Assembly: GCF_024343575.1 (NCBI RefSeq)
Contig: NZ_RJUA01000008.1
Location: 54,585 to 118,584, forward strand
From: Lacihabitans sp. LS3-19
Lineage (GTDB): Bacteria; Bacteroidota; Bacteroidia; Cytophagales; Spirosomataceae
Direction: 5' to 3'
DNA length: 64,000 bases
Shown here: piece after piece, positions 60,525 through 64,000 of the stretch
Position numbering within the stretch: the stretch's first letter is position 1
Layout of the letters: the number at the start of each line of letters is the position of its first letter
Program-made: the position numbers and the translations under genes
The notes under the pieces: generated by a model
Database searches by the model: none
What the model saw: the letters and a program-made list of their open reading frames with translations, nothing else
What the model was told of the DNA's origin: nothing

Positions 60525-61871
60525 ATGCCTACTAAAGGATCTATATTTTTTATACTTTTTTTTAGCTTGCAGCTAAGTATTTCTGCACAAATAAAAACCA
60601 GTTTCTTTCATGATACAGCTCAAGAGGTATCTATTGACAGTATCGCCCTTTTTAAATTCGAGCCCTTCGAAACCAAAATAAACAGAGGCCTTAAAAATGG
60701 TACCTACTGGCTAAAGGTCGAAAATGATGGGGAGGAACGCTTAATAGAAATTTCATCTGCAAGAGTACGTAAAGCAGAGGCCTATATTGAAGGTTTGATA
60801 TTAAAAAAATTACCTGATTTCAATATGATAACTTACGACCTACCACCCAACAAAGTAATGTATTTGAAGGTTTTATGTGAAAAGGAAGGAGGATTTCCAG
60901 TAGTAAGTCATATCAAACAATTGGCACTTAAAAACATACAAAAACAGTATTTATACTATGGTTTATACTACGGCTTAGGCATAGTAATCGTGATATTGAA
61001 CCTATTCTATTTTTTCAATTTTAAAGAAATCACCTTTTTGTATTATAGCTTTTTTTTAACAGGCATCTTATTTACCATACTTTTTAGAGATGGTTTAGTG
61101 CCATTCGTTTTTAATAGTTCTTGGCTAGCCAAAGATGGAGAGGTAATTTTTCATTTTGCCACGGTTTCTTTCGGTATTTTGTTTGCTTCAGAGTACTTAC
61201 GCCACCAACTACATTTTCCGAAGCTTAAATTTTTCGCCTTTTTAAACTCTTTAGCCACATTGATATTTTTTAGCATATATATTGGTACCAATCGCTTCAT
61301 TTGGTTTGGTCTAGCACAACTTTCGGGCATAACTTTATTGAGTATTTATTGGATTTCGAGCCTTTTGCTTTTTCGAAAAAACACTTTCTCTGCCTTTTTT
61401 GCTATTGCTTATAGCTTTATTTTGCTTTTAACGATTGACTTTTTCATTTTACCCATTTTTGGCTTACCCAATCTGGGTATCACTACTTCTCTAATGAAAA
61501 TTTCTTCGGTATTTGAAATGCTGATATTGAGCTATGCCGTAGTATACAGAATGCGAATATTGCAAAAAGAAAATAAAGATATTCAGGCATCACTTTTTAA
61601 GCGAACCTCGCAAATAGAAAAATTAGAAGAGGAATTGAATAAGCTGAAACTCGGTGTAAAAAACAATATTACCACCGCTGACCTCAGTGGCCGAGAGGTA
61701 GAAATTTTGACCATGATCGCCAATGGTGTTCCTACCAAAGAAATGGCCGACAAACTTTTTTTATCTGTCAATACGATTAAATACCATGTAAAAAACCTTT
61801 ACGACAAACTCGAAATCTCAAGCCGCCAGGAGGCAAAACTAAAAGCTGCAAATATCAAGGGTTTGGGATAA
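60525..61871 (+). CDS. 7TMR-DISM membrane receptor fused to a LuxR-type HTH (second copy)
   Basis: A 448-residue one-component regulator. Signal peptide to ~21; periplasmic 7TMR-DISM-like beta-domain (~25-140, NRGLKNGTYWLKVENDGEER); seven or eight membrane helices (~145-350, YYGLGIVIVILNLFYFF, ITFLYYSFFLTGILFTILF); a short coiled coil (TSQIEKLEEELNKLK); and a C-terminal LuxR HTH (LSGREVEILTMIANGVPTKE, LSVNTIKYHVKNLYDKLEIS). Same design as the gene at 34171 and likewise divergent from a large surface-protein gene, so it may control the giant LamG protein. A REP hairpin, not a terminator, follows 13 nt after the stop. Confidence 0.88.
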   Translation: MPTKGSIFFILFFSLQLSISAQIKTSFFHDTAQEVSIDSIALFKFEPFETKINRGLKNGTYWLKVENDGEERLIEISSARVRKAEAYIEGLILKKLPDFNMITYDLPPNKVMYLKVLCEKEGGFPVVSHIKQLALKNIQKQYLYYGLYYGLGIVIVILNLFYFFNFKEITFLYYSFFLTGILFTILFRDGLVPFVFNSSWLAKDGEVIFHFATVSFGILFASEYLRHQLHFPKLKFFAFLNSLATLIFFSIYIGTNRFIWFGLAQLSGITLLSIYWISSLLLFRKNTFSAFFAIAYSFILLLTIDFFILPIFGLPNLGITTSLMKISSVFEMLILSYAVVYRMRILQKENKDIQASLFKRTSQIEKLEEELNKLKLGVKNNITTADLSGREVEILTMIANGVPTKEMADKLFLSVNTIKYHVKNLYDKLEISSRQEAKLKAANIKGLG

Positions 61872-61883
61872 AAAATAGTCGCT

Positions 61884-61932
61884 CTTCGACATCTTCCTGA
61901 TGTCGAAGCTAGATAGGGAGGATTTCCAATCC
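61884..61932. repeat. REP-like hairpin, left inverted copy
   Basis: CTTCGACATC-TTCCT-GATGTCGAAG (61884-61908), a perfect 10-bp stem, followed by GCTAGATAGGGAGGATTTCC and AATCC. It is the inverted partner of the copy at 62540-62594. No T-run follows. Confidence 0.75.
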
Positions 61933-62122
61933 GATTAAAGTTCTGCCAATTCAATTGGGCCTTTCTTTGTTCCGTAATAATCACCACAAAACTATTCAAA
62001 TATTCTTCTTCTTTCAAAACAATACCAGCTCTAAAGGATTTAAATGCATATATTTCAATTTTGTCAAAAAAAACTCTTCGGAATAAATTTCCTCGCCGTG
62101 ATAGCCTTCCTCCCAAAACCAG

Positions 62123-62137
62123 ACTGGAACGCCAGCC
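62123..62137. repeat. 15-bp palindromic insertion, copy 1
   Basis: ACTGGAACGCCAGCC; its core CTGG-AACG-CCAG is a hairpin. Lies inside the degraded RAYT gene between the WLLWL and FWEEG fragments. Confidence 0.7.
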
Positions 62138-62230
62138 CGGTTTTCTTCCTTTTTTTTAACCATAGGAGCCATTTTTTTCTGCTTTCTTTGGGGTTATTTT
62201 CAATTGCCCGCATAATTTGCTTTGATGTAA

Positions 62231-62245
62231 ACTGGAACGCCAGCC
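62231..62245. repeat. 15-bp palindromic insertion, copy 2
   Basis: The identical ACTGGAACGCCAGCC, in the RAYT segment between RDFK and FTSKQ. It adds five in-frame codons (encoding WLAFQ) absent from the family pattern. Confidence 0.7.
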
Positions 62246-62539
62246 AGATTTTAAAATCTCTTAGGATATCACTTAAAGGAACTATTTCACTTTGAACAAT
62301 TAAATGAATATGATTAGTCGGGGCGGCCATAGGTATAAAAACATACCCATAAATTTTCAATCCTTTTTCTTGTTGACAAAATTTTAGACTATCAATTAAT
62401 ATATCTACATAAAGTTGTCTAGTGAAAACATCGCACCATTGATGAACTGTTGATGTAATAAAATATATTGCATGTTGGTCTTTAATTCTATATTCCTATG
62501 CCATGTTTTTTAAGATTTAGACTTAAAATTATTAAAATA

Positions 62540-62594
62540 GGATTGAAAATCCTATTTTATCTAGCTTCGACATGCCCTGCGGAACATGTCGAAG
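62540..62594. repeat. REP-like hairpin, right inverted copy
   Basis: GGATTGAAAATCC ... ATCTAGC followed by CTTCGACATG-CCCTGCGGAA-CATGTCGAAG (62565-62594). Inverted relative to the left copy, so the two hairpins face each other around the transposase. Confidence 0.75.
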
Positions 62595-63005
62595 ATCGGA
62601 GATATTCAAGCAATGGTCTTCCTTCAAAATTTGCAGCCACAAATCTTAAGTCATTTAAGGGTATGTTGGTTATTAGTACTTCTGAGAGAAAATTGAAATG
62701 AAAAATTATCTAAATTTTATAAATAAAATTTTTAATCGATGTAAGGTTGATAAAGCATTTCCTTTCCTGAAAATATAACCTCTTGATTTTTAAAATTAAC
62801 GCTTAATACATAATATAGAAACTATTTTTCTTTGAAAATTTCACTTGTTTTTTTAAGCATTCATCTATTGAAATTTAAACATTTCGAATGAATTCTTATT
62901 TTGTGGTTATTGATTTTATTTCTAGAGCAGGTACATTTTGCTAAAATACAAAAACTCCAACCATCTGGCTGGAGTTTTTATAAATTAAATTTAAAATGAA
63001 GGAAA
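62595..63005. other. 411-bp spacer with no gene
   Basis: AT-rich. It contains the terminator at 62951 near its right end; no ORF or repeat is recognised in the rest. Confidence 0.55.
62951..62980 (-). terminator. Terminator of the SdrD-B-like surface gene
   Basis: AAAACTCCA (62951-62959) and TGGAGTTTT (62970-62978) form the stem, with CC/GG pairs inside. On the minus strand a T-run follows. It lies 28 nt after the stop at 63006. Confidence 0.8.
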
Positions 63006-64000
63006 TTACTTCGTCTTTTTAATTATAAATGGAATACAAATTTCATTTTTACAATCACAGAAATCTGTAATAATAATAGGACAACATCCAGCAACTGAGC
63101 AAGTATTTAAACTTGGAATTTCAACAGTATAGCTTCCATTTTGAGTAGCCAAGTAAATATTGGAGGTTTCTCCTTGAATTACCACGCCGTTTCGCTTCCA
63201 AACATAAGTTAAATAACCCGTAGGTGCCATTAACTCTACTTTTTCACCTTTAGCTGAACACAACATAATAGGTAGGCTAACACAGGCTTTTGCTATATCG
63301 TCTTCGGTATTTAATTGATTTCCCGCCTGAGAATCAACATCGGCCTTATCTTGTGTTTGCACCCATGCTGTGTTACAAGCAAGACCGCCCATCGAAGTCA
63401 TAATTTTGGCATTAACTATCATTGTTGCCGTATCACCCTTGGCAATACTGATACCTGACCAAATACCTGTGAGTGCATTAAAACTACCTTCGGTTACTGA
63501 ATGGGAAACATAAGTCATATTTGATGTTAGGCTATCTCTCACACTCAAAGTGACCAACTCATTAGAATTGTCCTTTCTGAACACTTTCACTGTAAATGTG
63601 ATCAGATCATTTACATTAACTTGACATTGAGCATTCGTGGTCTTAGTAAGTTCTACATCTACCAGCTGTTGATTTTCTATTATTACTCCAGCATTTACAT
63701 GAACTTTGTTTTCTCCAGGTAATAAAGTAATTGTGCCAGTTAAGCCTGAGGCATTGGCATCAGAATCTAGGCTATCGTCTGTGCCTTGGTTGGCGTCTGT
63801 AAAGCTTGCTCCTGGTATCTGCTCAAACTGTACCTTGTAATCTCCTGCAAGAAGTGAATCAAACTTATACAATCCGTTGGCGTCTGTAAAGGTACTGTCT
63901 ATGACGGTATTGCTTGCGTCTAACAAATACACCTTCATACCGCTTACTGCTGGCTCTGATGAGTCTTGGATGCCATCACGGTTTTCGTCTACCCATACAT
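63006..64000 (-). CDS. SdrD-B-like surface protein, N-terminal part beyond the window
   Basis: The C-terminal 331 codons of a large secreted protein, open to the right edge. First a Cna-B/SdrD-B domain (VWVDENRDGIQDSSEPAVSG, FTDANGLYKFDSLLAGDYKV, DANQGTDDSLDSDAN). A DUF11-like repeat follows (~100-225; VDVELTKTTNAQCQVNVNDL, GTMIVNAKIM-type strands), then an Ig/PKD-like domain (YLTYVWKRNGVVIQGETSNI) and a Cys-rich end, CCPIIITDFCDCKNEICIPF, IIKKTK. No T9SS type A or B domain is seen. The short end 'C-x-P-x-x-I-K-K-T-K' is reminiscent of other Cytophagales giant proteins. Probably a cell-surface adhesin. Confidence 0.85.
   Translation of the reverse strand, partial: VWVDENRDGIQDSSEPAVSGMKVYLLDASNTVIDSTFTDANGLYKFDSLLAGDYKVQFEQIPGASFTDANQGTDDSLDSDANASGLTGTITLLPGENKVHVNAGVIIENQQLVDVELTKTTNAQCQVNVNDLITFTVKVFRKDNSNELVTLSVRDSLTSNMTYVSHSVTEGSFNALTGIWSGISIAKGDTATMIVNAKIMTSMGGLACNTAWVQTQDKADVDSQAGNQLNTEDDIAKACVSLPIMLCSAKGEKVELMAPTGYLTYVWKRNGVVIQGETSNIYLATQNGSYTVEIPSLNTCSVAGCCPIIITDFCDCKNEICIPFIIKKTK

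Larger units (their letters stand above)
61935..62504 (-). pseudogene. Degraded REP-associated tyrosine transposase (RAYT)
   Basis: Fragments in order from ATG 62504: MA-stop-EYRIKDQHAIYFITSTVHQW, CDVFTRQLYVDILIDSLKF, KIYGYVFIPM..NHIHLIVQ (the HUH motif), DILRDFK..FTSKQIMRAIEN and NPKESRKKWLLWL. After a frameshift come FWEEGYHGEEIYSEEFF and LTKLKYMHLNPL; after another AGIVLKEEEYLNS; after a third GDYYGTKKGPIELAEL and the stop. These are the pieces of an IS200-like Y1 (RAYT) enzyme. Damage: a nonsense codon at residue 3, at least three frameshifts, four extra codons inside the HUH block (AAPT for P) and two identical 15-bp insertions. Flanked by inverted REP hairpins. Not functional. Confidence 0.82.

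Noticed and set aside
61884..61908. Terminator of the 7TM-LuxR gene
   Set aside because: The hairpin has no T-run and is repeated in inverted form at 62565-62594, so it is a REP element.
62044..62295. 83-codon plus-strand frame
   Set aside because: Antisense to the degraded RAYT gene, whose order of family motifs is clear on the other strand.

Overview
The window reads as chromosome of a Bacteroidota bacterium, most likely order Cytophagales. The signs are low GC, almost no Shine-Dalgarno sequences, Bacteroidota-type promoters (TAnnTTTG at -7), several TTG starts, fused SecDF, a type IX secretion (T9SS) type B sorting domain, '3-coathanger stack' C-termini, PorT-like barrels and a TtICD-type isocitrate dehydrogenase. 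No rRNA or tRNA gene was seen. A species cannot be named.

Layout. 1-3650: tyrosyl-tRNA synthetase (cut by the left edge), a PorT-like barrel, and an ECF sigma factor overlapping a protein that looks like a dual-membrane anti-sigma factor. 3851-5751: PepSY-like lipoprotein, CBM9-like protein and two tandem-repeat tracts. 5755-8608: cobalamin adenosyltransferase, then a membrane protein-queA-lipoprotein operon. 8688-12073: a small exported protein just ahead of secDF, with a foldable RNA between them (possible secretion monitor). 12160-14260: GH130-like lipoprotein, a 131-bp tandem repeat and ssb. 14483-17100: SDR protein, then two accessory genes, each followed by a long foldable element resembling cassette recombination sites. 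17110-23470: PLP decarboxylase, seven-repeat propeller lipoprotein, CDP-alcohol phosphatidyltransferase, FMO-like monooxygenase and DUF1801.

23587-30478 is the most interesting block. A CbbR-like LysR gene diverges from seven genes ending at a strong terminator: small membrane proteins, isocitrate dehydrogenase, a DUF6671-like zinc protein, dihydroorotase, a degenerate beta-carbonic-anhydrase-like protein and an SbtA-type Na+/bicarbonate permease. I read this as a dissolved-inorganic-carbon operon in a heterotroph, with a possibly undescribed non-catalytic CA-like partner for SbtA.

30607-41477: 2OG-Fe(II) oxygenase, beta-helix protein, KirBac channel, a 7TM-LuxR regulator divergent from a tail-fibre-like surface operon, and a T9SS type B protein. 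41761-46398: an overlapping three-gene operon (serine hydrolase/D-aminoacylase fusion, DgcN-like, DgcA-like) fitting breakdown of D-glutamate-containing peptidoglycan fragments. 46407-46918: a toxin-antitoxin pair with a frameshifted toxin. 47251-52813: outer-membrane barrel, hydrolase/KAS III pair and universal stress protein.

53238-62594 shows decay and surface-protein evolution. It holds two genes with in-frame stops, a 1,673-residue LamG/glycine-rich protein beside a second 7TM-LuxR regulator, and a wrecked REP-associated transposase between inverted REP hairpins. That transposase carries two copies of the same 15-bp palindromic insertion. The right edge cuts an SdrD-B-like surface protein.
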